Of a stretch of 64,000 bases of DNA, positions 33,324-41,259 are shown one piece after another. The first letter of the stretch is position 1. Each line of letters starts with the position of its first letter. Position numbers and translations under genes: made by a program. Under the pieces are notes generated by a model. That model did no database searches, was not told where the DNA came from, and saw nothing but the letters and a program-made list of their open reading frames with translations. Source of the DNA: Rhizobiaceae bacterium (GTDB lineage: Bacteria > Pseudomonadota > Alphaproteobacteria > Rhizobiales > Rhizobiaceae); assembly GCA_023953835.1 (NCBI GenBank), contig JAMLJB010000001.1:2170001-2234000 (forward strand), written 5' to 3'.

Positions 33324-34367
33324 ATGGCGACTGTCGATCTCAAGGACGTGCGCAAGGTCTATCCCGGCGGTGTCGAGGCAGTGAAAGGCGTTTCCATCGC
33401 CATACCCGACAAGGCGCTGTGCGTGCTGGTTGGGCCGTCCGGCTGCGGGAAGTCCACGCTGCTGCGCATGATCGCGGGGCTGGAAACGATCACCGAGGGC
33501 ACATGCGCCTTCGACGGCAAGGTGGTGAACGCCATCGGCCCGACCGAGCGCGACATCGCGATGGTGTTCCAGAATTACGCGCTCTACCCGCACATGAAGG
33601 TCTACGACAACATGGCCTACGGCCTGCGCAATCGCGGCACGCCGAAGGACGAGATCGACAGGCGGGTGCGCGAGACGGCGAAGGTCCTCGAACTGTCGCA
33701 TCTTCTCGACCGCCGCCCGCGCGAACTGTCCGGTGGCCAGAGGCAGCGCGTCGCGATGGGGCGCGCCATCGTGCGCCAGCCAAAGGTGTTCCTCTTCGAC
33801 GAGCCGCTGTCCAATCTGGACGCGAAGCTGCGCGGCCAGATGCGCGTCGAGATCAAGAACCTCCAGCGCGCGCTGGGCGTCACCTCCGTCTACGTTACGC
33901 ATGACCAGCTCGAAGCGATGACGCTGGCCGACATTCTCTTGGTAATGAATGCGGGGCAGGTCGAGCAGATGGGCAATCCGCTCGACATCTACGAACGGCC
34001 CGCATCCACCTTCGTCGCCGGTTTCATCGGCGCGCCGCCCATGAACCTTCTGCCACTCAAAGAGGGTAGGCTGGCGGACGGCGCTGCACTTTCGCTTACC
34101 CCTCCTGCCGGTGCGGTCACACTGGGCTTTCGCCCGGAGGATGCAGATGTCGATGCAAAGGCGGCCAAGGGTGGACTGGCGCTCGCTGCGGTCATCGAGG
34201 GTGTCGAACCGGTCGGCGCGGAGAGCTTCCTCTATTGCGCAGCCGCCGGCCAGCGCGTGGTTGTGCGCGTCGCCGGGCGCTCCTCGCAAGAGCTTGGCGG
34301 TAAGCTCACCGTATCCGTCCCGCAGTCAATGCTTCACTGGTTTGACGCTGCCGGCAAGCGCGTCTAG
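33324..34367 (+). CDS. ugpC: sn-Glycerol-3-phosphate ABC transporter ATP-binding protein
   Basis: A 347-residue MalK-type ATPase. Walker [11 protein letters not shown]-loop [11 protein letters not shown], signature [15 protein letters not shown], Walker [13 protein letters not shown] and the switch His in VTHDQ are in order. A C-terminal TOBE/OB regulatory domain follows with [10 protein letters not shown]. Last gene of ugpBAEC. No ugpQ/glpQ phosphodiesterase follows. Its last 42 bases overlap the convergent DoxX gene. Confidence 0.95.
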   Translation: MATVDLKDVRKVYPGGVEAVKGVSIAIPDKALCVLVGPSGCGKSTLLRMIAGLETITEGTCAFDGKVVNAIGPTERDIAMVFQNYALYPHMKVYDNMAYGLRNRGTPKDEIDRRVRETAKVLELSHLLDRRPRELSGGQRQRVAMGRAIVRQPKVFLFDEPLSNLDAKLRGQMRVEIKNLQRALGVTSVYVTHDQLEAMTLADILLVMNAGQVEQMGNPLDIYERPASTFVAGFIGAPPMNLLPLKEGRLADGAALSLTPPAGAVTLGFRPEDADVDAKAAKGGLALAAVIEGVEPVGAESFLYCAAAGQRVVVRVAGRSSQELGGKLTVSVPQSMLHWFDAAGKRV

Positions 34368-34820
34368 TGCGAATCTGCCGCTGCCGAACACAACAAGGGT
34401 CAACGCCATCGAGGCCCATGGAAGGTGAAAATTCGCCCATCCCTCCGGTACGGTAAGCTGGATGATCGCGGTCATTGCCAGCAGGCCGAGCGCCGCGAAT
34501 CGCGTTCCCAGCCCGAGCACAAGCAGGATCGGCAGCGTGATTTCGGCAATGCCGGAGGCATAGGCCATGAGCATCGGGAACGGGTACGGATATTCGGCGC
34601 CCAGAATGTGAAGTTTGAACTCCTGGGAGAACAGATATTGTGCGCCGCCGGAAAGGGTCAGGAATCCGTCCCACTTCGTCAGCCCCGATTTGAAGAACGG
34701 CACGGCGAGCGCCACACGCAGCGCGAGCAGGGGAATCGAAGCCGGGATGGAGGCCAGCAGGGATTGCGCGCGGCAAAGCAGCGAGCCGCCGAGCGGCGTT
34801 GCTTCGGGATAGGTGCTCAT
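34326..34820 (-). CDS. DoxX-family membrane protein (bufferin operon)
   Basis: A 164-residue protein with four predicted transmembrane helices and the DoxX segments [18 protein letters not shown] and [20 protein letters not shown]. It is the last gene of the bufABC-doxX set. In the Caulobacter gold/copper-inducible gig operon the DoxX protein occupies the same place and is presumed to help redox handling or membrane targeting of the bufferin system. The start overlaps the BufC stop by 4 bases. The 3' end overlaps ugpC by 42 bases, tail to tail. Confidence 0.88.
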   Translation of the reverse strand: MSTYPEATPLGGSLLCRAQSLLASIPASIPLLALRVALAVPFFKSGLTKWDGFLTLSGGAQYLFSQEFKLHILGAEYPYPFPMLMAYASGIAEITLPILLVLGLGTRFAALGLLAMTAIIQLTVPEGWANFHLPWASMALTLVVFGSGRFALDALAGSVKPVKH

Positions 34821-35578
34821 CGGGTCCTCCCGGTCTGAATGGAAGTGAATGCGCCCAGCGAAGCCAGACCGACAAGCGCTGTCCCGAAATCGAAACGTTC
34901 GTTCCGGGACAGCGCCTCTTGCCCCGCGTCGCCAAGGCTGTGGCCCGCAAACAGGTGCTGCACGAATGCCGTGTCCTGCGCTGGCAAAATATGAACGTGA
35001 ACGTCCGCGAACGGCCGCGCGACAAGGATCGTTTCGGGGCCATACGTCTGTAGTGGCGCGACGTCCGATGCCTGGTTGGCGGCCCAGATGGACCCTGCCG
35101 GGTGGGCGCTTGCAATCAGGAAAGTCGAGGGATGCGCGACGAGGCGACACCCGGCGAGGTCGTCCGCAATGGCTGCCAGATCTGCCGCTGTGACGACCGG
35201 CGCTTCCGCGGCATGATAGGCGCTGGTCCAAGCGGCCTCGATCCGTGCAAGGTCGGGCAGATAGGACAGTTGGCGGGCAGGCTCGAAACCTGAAATGAAA
35301 TCCGGCATCTCAGCGCCATATTCGAAAATCAGCGGCGAGCTCGGCTTGTTCTTCTCGATGAACGCGTGCGCCATCATACGGAAAAAACCGTCGCCCACGA
35401 CGCGCCGGGTCACGGGAAACCGGCCTTCAAGCGCCTTGATCAGCGCGACGGCCACGTTGTTGCGGTAGACGGCAAAGCGGCTCGCGTCAGCCTCCCCGCG
35501 CGCGGTCGTCAATCCGGGCGGCGCGGCTTCGCGCGCGAAAAGTGCTGCGGCAAATTGCGATTGCGTGATCGCGGCCAT
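34817..35578 (-). CDS. bufC: BufC/HvfC-type bufferin maturation partner (DUF2063)
   Basis: A 253-residue protein. The N-terminal DUF2063 region contains the family blocks FAAALF and RFAVYRNNV-x2-ALIKALE-x-RFPVTRRVVG, followed by FISGFEPARQLSYLPDLARIEAAW. The C-terminal half is less conserved. In bufferin and related pathways this protein binds the precursor peptide and hands it to the DUF692 oxidase, in the manner of MbnC with MbnB. It lies 1 base after BufB and overlaps the DoxX gene. Confidence 0.88.
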   Translation of the reverse strand: MAAITQSQFAAALFAREAAPPGLTTARGEADASRFAVYRNNVAVALIKALEGRFPVTRRVVGDGFFRMMAHAFIEKNKPSSPLIFEYGAEMPDFISGFEPARQLSYLPDLARIEAAWTSAYHAAEAPVVTAADLAAIADDLAGCRLVAHPSTFLIASAHPAGSIWAANQASDVAPLQTYGPETILVARPFADVHVHILPAQDTAFVQHLFAGHSLGDAGQEALSRNERFDFGTALVGLASLGAFTSIQTGRTR

Positions 35579-35579
35579 T

Positions 35580-36434
35580 TCAGGCGACCTTTCGCACCTG
35601 GGCGTCGGTCAGTATCGCGTCGGCCTTGACCGCCTCGGCAAAGAGCGTCTGCCAGTCGGGAATGTTGTTGTCCCACTCCACCAGCGTCGGCTTCGCACCG
35701 CCGCGCGCGACCGTGTGGCGATAGAGCGCCAGAACGTCGTCCAGCACGGCACTGCCATGCGCGTCGATCAACAGCCGGTCGCCCGCGCCATCGAATGCTT
35801 CGTCATACCCGGCGAGGTGAATTTCGCCGACCAGATGCAGCGGAAACCGGTCGATATAAGCATAGGGATCGAGACGGTGATTGACCGCCGACACCATGAC
35901 GTTGTTAACGTCCAGAAGCAGCCCGCATCCGGCGCGTGCGGCGATCCCTTCGAGAAAGTCGATCTCGTCGATGGTGCTTTCCTCGAACAGCACATAGGTC
36001 GAGGGATTTTCCAGCAGCATGCGGCGACCGAGCGCCTGCTGTACCTCATCGACATGGTCTGCCACGCGACGAAGGGAGGCTTGCGTGTAGGGCAGGGGCA
36101 GCAGGTCGTTCATGAATTCGGACTCATGCGTGGACCATGCCAGGTGTTCGGAGAAACTGGCGGGCGCGTAACGCTCATTGAGATGTTTGAGCCGCGCGAG
36201 ATGCGCCTTGTCCAGCGGTCCTTCCGAGCCGATGGAGAGCCCGACGCCGTGCAGCGACAATGGATAGCGCCCGGCAATCGCCTCGAGATAGCGATGCGGC
36301 GGCCCGCCCGCTCCCATGTAGTTTTCGGCATGAACCTCGAAAAAGCCGACATCCGGCTGTGTTTCGATGATCTCGCCATAGTGCTCCGGCTTCAGGCCGA
36401 CGCCTGCGCGCAACGGTAGGGTGCGATTGTCCAT
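35580..36434 (-). CDS. bufB: BufB-type multinuclear non-heme iron oxidase (DUF692/MNIO)
   Basis: A 284-residue TIM-barrel protein of the DUF692 family. Likely iron ligands are visible in order: [51 protein letters not shown] and EWDNNIP. MNIO enzymes oxidise cysteines of a precursor peptide to rings such as oxazolone-thioamide or 5-thiooxazole that bind copper. The substrate should be the BufA1 protein encoded 57 bases upstream. A terminator-like hairpin separates the two genes, implying less enzyme than precursor. Confidence 0.92.
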   Translation of the reverse strand: MDNRTLPLRAGVGLKPEHYGEIIETQPDVGFFEVHAENYMGAGGPPHRYLEAIAGRYPLSLHGVGLSIGSEGPLDKAHLARLKHLNERYAPASFSEHLAWSTHESEFMNDLLPLPYTQASLRRVADHVDEVQQALGRRMLLENPSTYVLFEESTIDEIDFLEGIAARAGCGLLLDVNNVMVSAVNHRLDPYAYIDRFPLHLVGEIHLAGYDEAFDGAGDRLLIDAHGSAVLDDVLALYRHTVARGGAKPTLVEWDNNIPDWQTLFAEAVKADAILTDAQVRKVA

Positions 36435-36450
36435 TGTCCGGCCTCCATTC

Positions 36451-36479
36451 GTGAAAAAGGGGAGCCGGAAAGGCTCCCC
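36451..36479 (-). terminator. Intercistronic terminator-like hairpin between bufA1 and bufB
   Basis: On the minus strand, GGGGAGCC-TTTCC-GGCTCCCC forms a perfect 8-bp stem and is followed by TTTTTCAC. It begins 13 bases after the bufA1 stop and ends before the bufB start. It probably acts as a partial terminator or a message-stabilising hairpin. Confidence 0.8.
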
Positions 36480-36491
36480 GTAATCCTGCGA

Positions 36492-36767
36492 TCACATCGG
36501 TTCGAGCATGCCCTTGTGCCCGTCGACTTCCATCGTCGTGCAGGTTCCTGCCGGAACGGCCTTCCAGGCCGCTGGATTGTAGTCCGTTGCGGAGGTTCCC
36601 GCGCATGTGGTTCCGGCGCCGGCGGCGCAGTCGTTCTGCCCCTTCAGCGCGATCCCGTAGCACTTCTCCATGCCGACCATCTTTTCGGCGGGAAGCGGGG
36701 CTGCCGAAGCAGCGAGAGCGGACGCAAGCGAGCCGGCCAGCGCCAGCGCAATCGTATTGCGGTTCAT
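36492..36767 (-). CDS. bufA1: Bufferin BufA1-type precursor (DUF2282)
   Basis: A 91-residue exported precursor. Residues 1-22 are a signal peptide. The core has four conserved cysteines: C36 in MEKCYGIA, C47 in GQNDCAA, C55 in TTCAGTS and C76 in VPAGTC. This matches the DUF2282/BufA1 pattern, where cysteines are converted by the DUF692 oxidase to copper-chelating heterocycles and the product is exported to sequester copper. The start has AGGAG at good spacing. An ECF-type promoter motif (36817-36842) reads toward it, opposite the sigF gene. Confidence 0.92.
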   Translation of the reverse strand: MNRNTIALALAGSLASALAASAAPLPAEKMVGMEKCYGIALKGQNDCAAGAGTTCAGTSATDYNPAAWKAVPAGTCTTMEVDGHKGMLEPM

Positions 36768-36816
36768 GGAAATCTCCTCTTTCAGTTGGCGAGGTCGGTT
36801 GCCTCACAAGCAAGGG

Positions 36817-36842
36817 TTCGCCAGTCTCGACGCGCTTGTTAC
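36817..36842 (-). promoter_or_regulatory. ECF (SigF-type) promoter of the buf operon
   Basis: On the minus strand GTAACA is followed after 16 bases by CGAA, which fits the GTAACC-N16-CGAA motif that I recall for Caulobacter SigF. The -10 element lies about 50 bp before the bufA1 ATG. The facing sigF promoter carries nearly the same motif. Confidence 0.6.
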
Positions 36843-36892
36843 AGCGGATGGAATTTTTTCTGCGGGCGGGTTGGCTAAGGGCCACGCTGTGC

Positions 36893-36917
36893 GTAACAAA
36901 TGGCGGCGAAACGCGAA
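36893..36917 (+). promoter_or_regulatory. ECF (SigF-type) autoregulatory promoter of the sigma factor gene
   Basis: GTAACA is followed after 15 bases by CGAA (equally GTAAC-N16-CGAA) on the plus strand, just upstream of the sigma factor gene. The -10 ends only 14-20 bases before the TTG/GTG start candidates, so either the leader is very short or the downstream ATG at 36959 is used. Confidence 0.55.
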
Positions 36918-36937
36918 TAGAAGGAAAGCGATTGGGC

Positions 36938-37480
36938 GTGGACGCCGATACCGAAGCCATGTTGGCCGGTTTGCTGCGGGCCGCGCTCGGCGGTAACGAG
37001 AAGGCTTATGCCGAGTTTCTGCGTCGCACGGCCGCGCTGGTGCGTGGTTTCGTGGGGCGCAAGACGCAAGGCGGGGCCGATGTTGAGGACGTGGTGCAGG
37101 AAACCTTGCTGGCCATTCATCTCAAGCGCCATACATGGCGGCAGGACGCCGCCGTGCTGCCGTGGCTCTATGCGATCGCGCGCTACAAGCTGATCGATGC
37201 GTGGCGCAGGCGCGGCCGGCGCGTGGATGTCGATATCGATGATTTCCGGGATATGATCGCTGCGCCGGAGCCTCAGGAATCGCTCAGCGAACGCGACCTT
37301 GGCCGCGTGCTCGATGCGCTGCCCGCCGGACAGAGATCCGTGGTTTCGTCCATTTCCGTCGATGGCAACAGCATCGGCGAAACGGCGGCAAAGCTCGGCA
37401 TGAACGAAACGGCGGTGCGCGTCGCGCTGCATCGCGGGTTGAAGGCGCTTGCGGCCAGGTTCGGGCGGGGCGAAACATGA
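36938..37480 (+). CDS. sigF: ECF-family RNA polymerase sigma factor, SigF-type
   Basis: About 180 residues. Region 2 is RGFVGRKTQGGADVEDVVQE followed by WLYAIARYKLIDAWRRRGR. Region 4 is LDALPAGQRSVV, then IGETAAKLGMNETAVRVALHRG. The next gene, overlapping by 4 bases, encodes an NrsF anti-sigma factor, which identifies the SigF-NrsF type known to respond to chromate, cadmium and copper stress in Caulobacter and to drive bufferin genes. The start is uncertain: GTG 36938, TTG 36932 (best SD spacing, AAGGA) and ATG 36959 are all in frame. Confidence 0.88.
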   Translation: MDADTEAMLAGLLRAALGGNEKAYAEFLRRTAALVRGFVGRKTQGGADVEDVVQETLLAIHLKRHTWRQDAAVLPWLYAIARYKLIDAWRRRGRRVDVDIDDFRDMIAAPEPQESLSERDLGRVLDALPAGQRSVVSSISVDGNSIGETAAKLGMNETAVRVALHRGLKALAARFGRGET

Positions 37481-38109
37481 AGACCGACGAACTGATCCAC
37501 GCATTGCAGACAGACAGCCCGGCGCAAGGCGCCTCGCTTGCAACTGTCCTGAAGCTCGCCTTCATCGCCGCCATCCTTGCGGCGGCGCTGGCGTTTTTCG
37601 CCATGCTCGGCCCGCGCCCCGACATCGCAATTGCCATGGGCACCATGCGCTTTCCCTTCAAGTTCGTCGTGACGGTCGTGCTGGCGCTCAGCGCGGCCTC
37701 GCTGTTTCTGCCGCTGGCGCGGCCGGGCGAACGAGGAAGCGCGGTTGTCCTGCTCGCGGCACCCGCCGTCGTCGGAATTGCGGCCCTTCTGGAATTGCTC
37801 GTGCTTTCTCCCGCTTCGCGCGAGGCTGCCTGGATCGGCACGAATGCGATGCTTTGCATGACATTCATTCCGCTGATCGGCCTTGGTCCGCTGGCGATTT
37901 TCCTTGCCGCGCTGCGCTACGGAGCGCCAACCCGCCCTGCGCTGGCGGGGGCGGTCGCCGGGGTTCTCGCAGGTGGTATCGCCGCCACTTTCTATGCCGC
38001 GCATTGCACGGACGATTCGCCTCTTTTCGTTGCGACCTGGTACACGCTCGCCATTACCGGCCTTGCCGTGCTCGGCGCCCTTGCAGGACGCTTCCTGCTG
38101 CGCTGGTAG
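37477..38109 (+). CDS. nrsF: NrsF-family anti-sigma factor (DUF1109)
   Basis: A 210-residue inner-membrane protein with six predicted helices after a short cytoplasmic N terminus (MKTDELIHAL) that should bind the sigma factor. Two cysteines, C127 in NAMLC and C177 in AAHCTDD, correspond to the conserved pair reported to sense metal stress in Caulobacter NrsF. Release of the sigma factor would activate its own gene and the divergent buf operon. It overlaps the sigma gene by 4 bases. Confidence 0.9.
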   Translation: MKTDELIHALQTDSPAQGASLATVLKLAFIAAILAAALAFFAMLGPRPDIAIAMGTMRFPFKFVVTVVLALSAASLFLPLARPGERGSAVVLLAAPAVVGIAALLELLVLSPASREAAWIGTNAMLCMTFIPLIGLGPLAIFLAALRYGAPTRPALAGAVAGVLAGGIAATFYAAHCTDDSPLFVATWYTLAITGLAVLGALAGRFLLRW

Positions 38110-39300
38110 TCAATGCCTGCGCGACAACTCGCGCGTAGCGGTGTCCAGCCCTTCCAGCGTCAGCGGATACATGCGCCCGCCGAACAGGTCGCGTATCAGG
38201 CTGGTCGAATGCGAATAGCCCCAATGCTCGTGCCGGGTGGGATTGATCCACACCGCATCCGGCCATTGCGCCCTGGCGCGTTGCAGCCAGACGGCGCCGG
38301 CCTCCTCGTTCCAGTGCTCGACCGAGCCGCCGGGTGTGACGATTTCATAGGGGCTCATCGCGGCATCGCCGACGAAGATCACCTTGTAGTCGTGCCCGTA
38401 TTTGTGCAGCACGTCGAAAGTGGGAATCTTTTCGGCGTGACGCCTGCGATTGTCCTTCCACACGCCCTCATAGAGGCAGTTGTGGAAGTAGAAGAATTCG
38501 AGTTGGCGAAACTCGGCGCGCGCCGCCGAAAACAGTTCCTCGACGACGCGGACATGATCGTCCATTGAACCGCCCACGTCGAAGAACATCAGCAGCTTCA
38601 CCGCATTGCGGCGTTCGGGCCGCGTCTGCACGTCGAGATAGCCATGTTCCGCCGTGGCGTGGATCGTGCCCGGCAGGTCCAGTTCCTCCACCGCGCCGTC
38701 GCGCACCCAGCGGCGCAGGCGCTTCAGCGCCACCTTGATGTTGCGCGTGCCAAGCTCGACCGAATCGTCGAAATTGCGAAACTCGCGCTTGTCCCACACC
38801 TTCACCGCGCGACGATGGCGGCTGGTCTCCTGACCGATGCGGATGCCTTCGGGATTGTAGCCATAGGCCCCGAACGGCGATGTCCCCGCCGTCCCGATCC
38901 ATTTGCTGCCGCCCTGATGGCGTCCCTTCTGCTCTTCGAGCCGTTTCTTCAAGGTCTCCATGAGCTTGTCGAAGCCGCCCAGCGCCTCGACAAGTTTTTT
39001 CTCTTCCTCCGTCAGGTGCTTTTCCGCCAGCCGCCGCAGCCATTCCTCCGGCAGGTTCGCAACGTCGATGCCCGCCTGGCCCGATACGGCCTCGACGCCC
39101 CGGAACACATGCGCGAACACGCGGTCGAAGCGGTCGATGTGCCGTTCGTCCTTCACCAAGGCCGCCCGCGCCAGATAGTAGAAGCCTTCCACGTCGTAGG
39201 TGACGAGGTCAGACTGCATGCCTTCCAGCAGGGTCAGATATTCCCGCAGCGAGACGGGAACCCGCGCAGCCTTCAATTCGAGGAAAAAAGGTATGAACAT
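38110..39300 (-). CDS. VWA-domain protein (CoxE-like, COG3552)
   Basis: A 396-residue protein. The N-terminal helical region begins MFIPFFLELKAARVPVSLREYL and the middle is basic and glycine-rich. The C-terminal von Willebrand factor A domain has the MIDAS motif FFDVGGSMD, with D-x-G-x-S in place of D-x-S-x-S, a form known in this subfamily. Members work with MoxR AAA+ ATPases as a chaperone pair for metal insertion or complex assembly. The MoxR partner lies 0.9 kb upstream on the same strand. The ATG at 39300 fits the family start better than one 10 codons upstream. Confidence 0.88.
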   Translation of the reverse strand: MFIPFFLELKAARVPVSLREYLTLLEGMQSDLVTYDVEGFYYLARAALVKDERHIDRFDRVFAHVFRGVEAVSGQAGIDVANLPEEWLRRLAEKHLTEEEKKLVEALGGFDKLMETLKKRLEEQKGRHQGGSKWIGTAGTSPFGAYGYNPEGIRIGQETSRHRRAVKVWDKREFRNFDDSVELGTRNIKVALKRLRRWVRDGAVEELDLPGTIHATAEHGYLDVQTRPERRNAVKLLMFFDVGGSMDDHVRVVEELFSAARAEFRQLEFFYFHNCLYEGVWKDNRRRHAEKIPTFDVLHKYGHDYKVIFVGDAAMSPYEIVTPGGSVEHWNEEAGAVWLQRARAQWPDAVWINPTRHEHWGYSHSTSLIRDLFGGRMYPLTLEGLDTATRELSRRH

Positions 39301-39363
39301 AAACGATAAACTTGTCCCTATCGCTTCCACGGAATCTTAGCGCGGTTGGTTTATCCGGTCACC

Positions 39364-39792
39364 ATGGATTTGAGCAGCCTCGAAACGCTGAACCGCGTGG
39401 CCTATCAGGCACTTGGCGACTGGTGGCAGGATGATCGCCGCAACTGGTGCGCCTATTGCGGCATCGGCATGCAGCGCTGGTGCGGCAAGGGAACGACGCC
39501 GGGCCAGCAGGCCACGCGAGACCATGTCATCGCAAAAGCGCATCGCGGCGGACGCCTGACCATTCCCGCCTGCCGCGCCTGCAACGAGGCCAAGGGCAAG
39601 AAGTTTCTCGCGGAGTTTCTGGACAGCGACTACCTCAAGGTGAAACGCGCCTTGCCTGCCGATCATTGCTGGCCGATCGAGGCGCTGTGGGCCGTCGCGG
39701 GCATTTCAGCCATCAGGACCGCTCTCAGCCTGTCCGTTTCCTCAGCCGGTATTTCGGTGCGGCCAAGTCTCAAAGCAGATCATATTCAATGA
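39364..39792 (+). CDS. HNH endonuclease-like protein
   Basis: A 142-residue protein with a zinc-binding HNH (ICA/McrA-like) fold. CAYCGIGM supplies the first CxxC pair, RDHVIAKAHRGG the catalytic His region and CRACNEAKGKK the second CxxC plus conserved Asn. The C-terminal 40 residues are not conserved. Small HNH proteins of this type can be nicking enzymes, but no phage or restriction genes are nearby. It lies on the strand opposite its neighbours and its last 23 bases overlap the acetyltransferase gene. Confidence 0.75.
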   Translation: MDLSSLETLNRVAYQALGDWWQDDRRNWCAYCGIGMQRWCGKGTTPGQQATRDHVIAKAHRGGRLTIPACRACNEAKGKKFLAEFLDSDYLKVKRALPADHCWPIEALWAVAGISAIRTALSLSVSSAGISVRPSLKADHIQ

Positions 39793-40213
39793 AGCCGGTG
39801 CGGCGCGCCACGCGGTCGTAAAGCGCCCGCGCTGTCTGGTTCGTCTCGTGGGTCATCCAGTAGACATTGGTGACGCCGCGCTCGGCGGCTGCCTGCCTGA
39901 CCGCCTCGATGAGTGCTGCTCCGACACCTTTGCCGCGTGCCTCGACCGAGGTGTAGAGGTCCTGCAAATAACAGTTGCCCTCGATCGACCACATGGAGCG
40001 GTGAAAAAGATAGTGCACGAGGCCGACCGGCTCGCCGCCTATCGTTGCGATCAGGCCGCGCGGCTCGAATTCGCCTTCTGCGAACAAACGTTGCCAACTC
40101 GTCTCAAAAACCTCGTCCGGCAGGTTCGTCTTGTAGAATTCCAGATAGGCTGCCCACAGCCTGCGCCATTGTGAATGGTCGCCCTCGGACAATGCCCGGA
40201 CCTCGACGCCCAT
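39770..40213 (-). CDS. GNAT-family N-acetyltransferase
   Basis: A 147-residue acetyltransferase of complete length. The N-terminal EGDHSQWRRLWAAYLEFY is typical of the group, the acetyl-CoA loop is VEARGKGVGAALIEAV, and the C-terminal ALYDRVARRTGF closes the domain. The substrate is unknown. It is 3 bases downstream of the MoxR gene and in the same direction, so it is probably cotranscribed with it. Confidence 0.87.
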   Translation of the reverse strand: MGVEVRALSEGDHSQWRRLWAAYLEFYKTNLPDEVFETSWQRLFAEGEFEPRGLIATIGGEPVGLVHYLFHRSMWSIEGNCYLQDLYTSVEARGKGVGAALIEAVRQAAAERGVTNVYWMTHETNQTARALYDRVARRTGFIEYDLL

Positions 40214-40215
40214 GG

Positions 40216-41058
40216 TCAGCTACCCTGGCGGCGGGCCATGAACGCCAGCCGCTCGAACAGATGCACGTCCTGCTCGTTCTTGAGCAGTGCTCCGTGCAGA
40301 CGCGGCAGCGCGTTCTTCGCGTCGCCCCGCAGGTCCGCGGGTTCGATGTCGTCGGCAACCAGCAGTCTTATCCAGTCCAGTGCTTCGGAGGTCGAAGGCC
40401 GCTTTTTCAGGCCGGGCACCTCACGGATTTCGTAGAACTGGTTCAGCGCGGCGCGCACGAGGTTCTGCTTGATGCCCGGATAGTGCACCTCCACGATGCG
40501 CTGAAGCGTGTCCAAGTCGGGAAAGCGGATATAGTGGAAAAAGCAGCGGCGCAGGAATGCGTCCGGCAGTTCCTTCTCATTGTTCGAGGTGATGATGACG
40601 ATGGGCCTTTGCTCTGCACGGATCGTCTCGCCGGTTTCGTAGACGAAGAATTCCATGCGGTCGAGTTCCTGGAGCAGGTCGTTCGGGAACTCGATGTCCG
40701 CCTTGTCGATCTCGTCGATCAGAAGCACCACCTTTTTGTCCGAGGCAAACGCATCCCACAGCTTGCCGCGCTTGATGTAGTTGTGGATGTCGTTGAACCG
40801 TGCATCGCCAAGCTGGCTGTCGCGCAGCCTCGACACGGCATCATATTCATAGAGGCCCTGCTGGGCGCGTGTCGTGGATTTGACGTGCCATTCGATCAGG
40901 TCGAGACCGAGCGCCGAGGCGAGCTGCCGTGCGAGTTCGGTCTTGCCGGTTCCGGGCTCGCCCTTCACCAGCAAAGGCCGCTCCAGCGCGATTGCGGCGT
41001 TCACTGCCACCATCAGGTCTTTGTCCGCAACATAGTCGCGGGTGCCTTCAAAGCGCAT
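40216..41058 (-). CDS. MoxR-family AAA+ ATPase
   Basis: A 280-residue ATPase. Walker A is GEPGTGKTELA near residue 34, Walker B VVLLIDEIDKAD near residue 108, sensor 1 IITSNNEKELPDAFLRRC near residue 150, and a lid domain follows. MoxR proteins act with VWA-domain proteins to insert metal cofactors or mature complexes; the CoxE-like VWA gene lies downstream. The ATG at 41058 removes 31 implausible residues that fall in palindromic repeat sequence. Confidence 0.9.
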   Translation of the reverse strand: MRFEGTRDYVADKDLMVAVNAAIALERPLLVKGEPGTGKTELARQLASALGLDLIEWHVKSTTRAQQGLYEYDAVSRLRDSQLGDARFNDIHNYIKRGKLWDAFASDKKVVLLIDEIDKADIEFPNDLLQELDRMEFFVYETGETIRAEQRPIVIITSNNEKELPDAFLRRCFFHYIRFPDLDTLQRIVEVHYPGIKQNLVRAALNQFYEIREVPGLKKRPSTSEALDWIRLLVADDIEPADLRGDAKNALPRLHGALLKNEQDVHLFERLAFMARRQGS

Positions 41059-41116
41059 TCGAGGTCCTCCGCAGTACGGGGCGCTGCGCGGACAGCCCCT
41101 CATCCGCCTGCCGGCA

Positions 41117-41144
41117 CCTTCTCCCCGTCGTGACGGGGAGAAGG
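41117..41144. repeat. Palindromic intergenic repeat, copy 2
   Basis: CCTTCTCCCCGTC pairs perfectly with GACGGGGAGAAGG over 13 bp with two bases between the arms. It is the same family as 31480-31507 and 41170-41198. It lies between the MoxR and 3-hydroxyacyl-CoA dehydrogenase genes. Confidence 0.7.
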
Positions 41145-41169
41145 GAGACAATCCCCAACGCTTGTGTCC

Positions 41170-41198
41170 CCCTCGCCCCGTCTTTCACGGGGAGAGGG
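41170..41198. repeat. Palindromic intergenic repeat, copy 3
   Basis: CCCTCGCCCCGT pairs with ACGGGGAGAGGG with one mismatch and a short loop. It lies 26 bp from copy 2 in the same gap, giving a tandem pair typical of REP-like arrays. Confidence 0.65.
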
Positions 41199-41259
41199 TA
41201 AGGGTGAGGGGCAGCGCGAACATCGCCACGCTCACTGTTCAAATACACTTGTCCGCTGT

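Noticed and set aside
41117..41198. Closely spaced palindromes as a CRISPR array
   Set aside because: Only two imperfectly related palindromes, no regular spacers and no cas genes. They are better explained as REP-like repeats.
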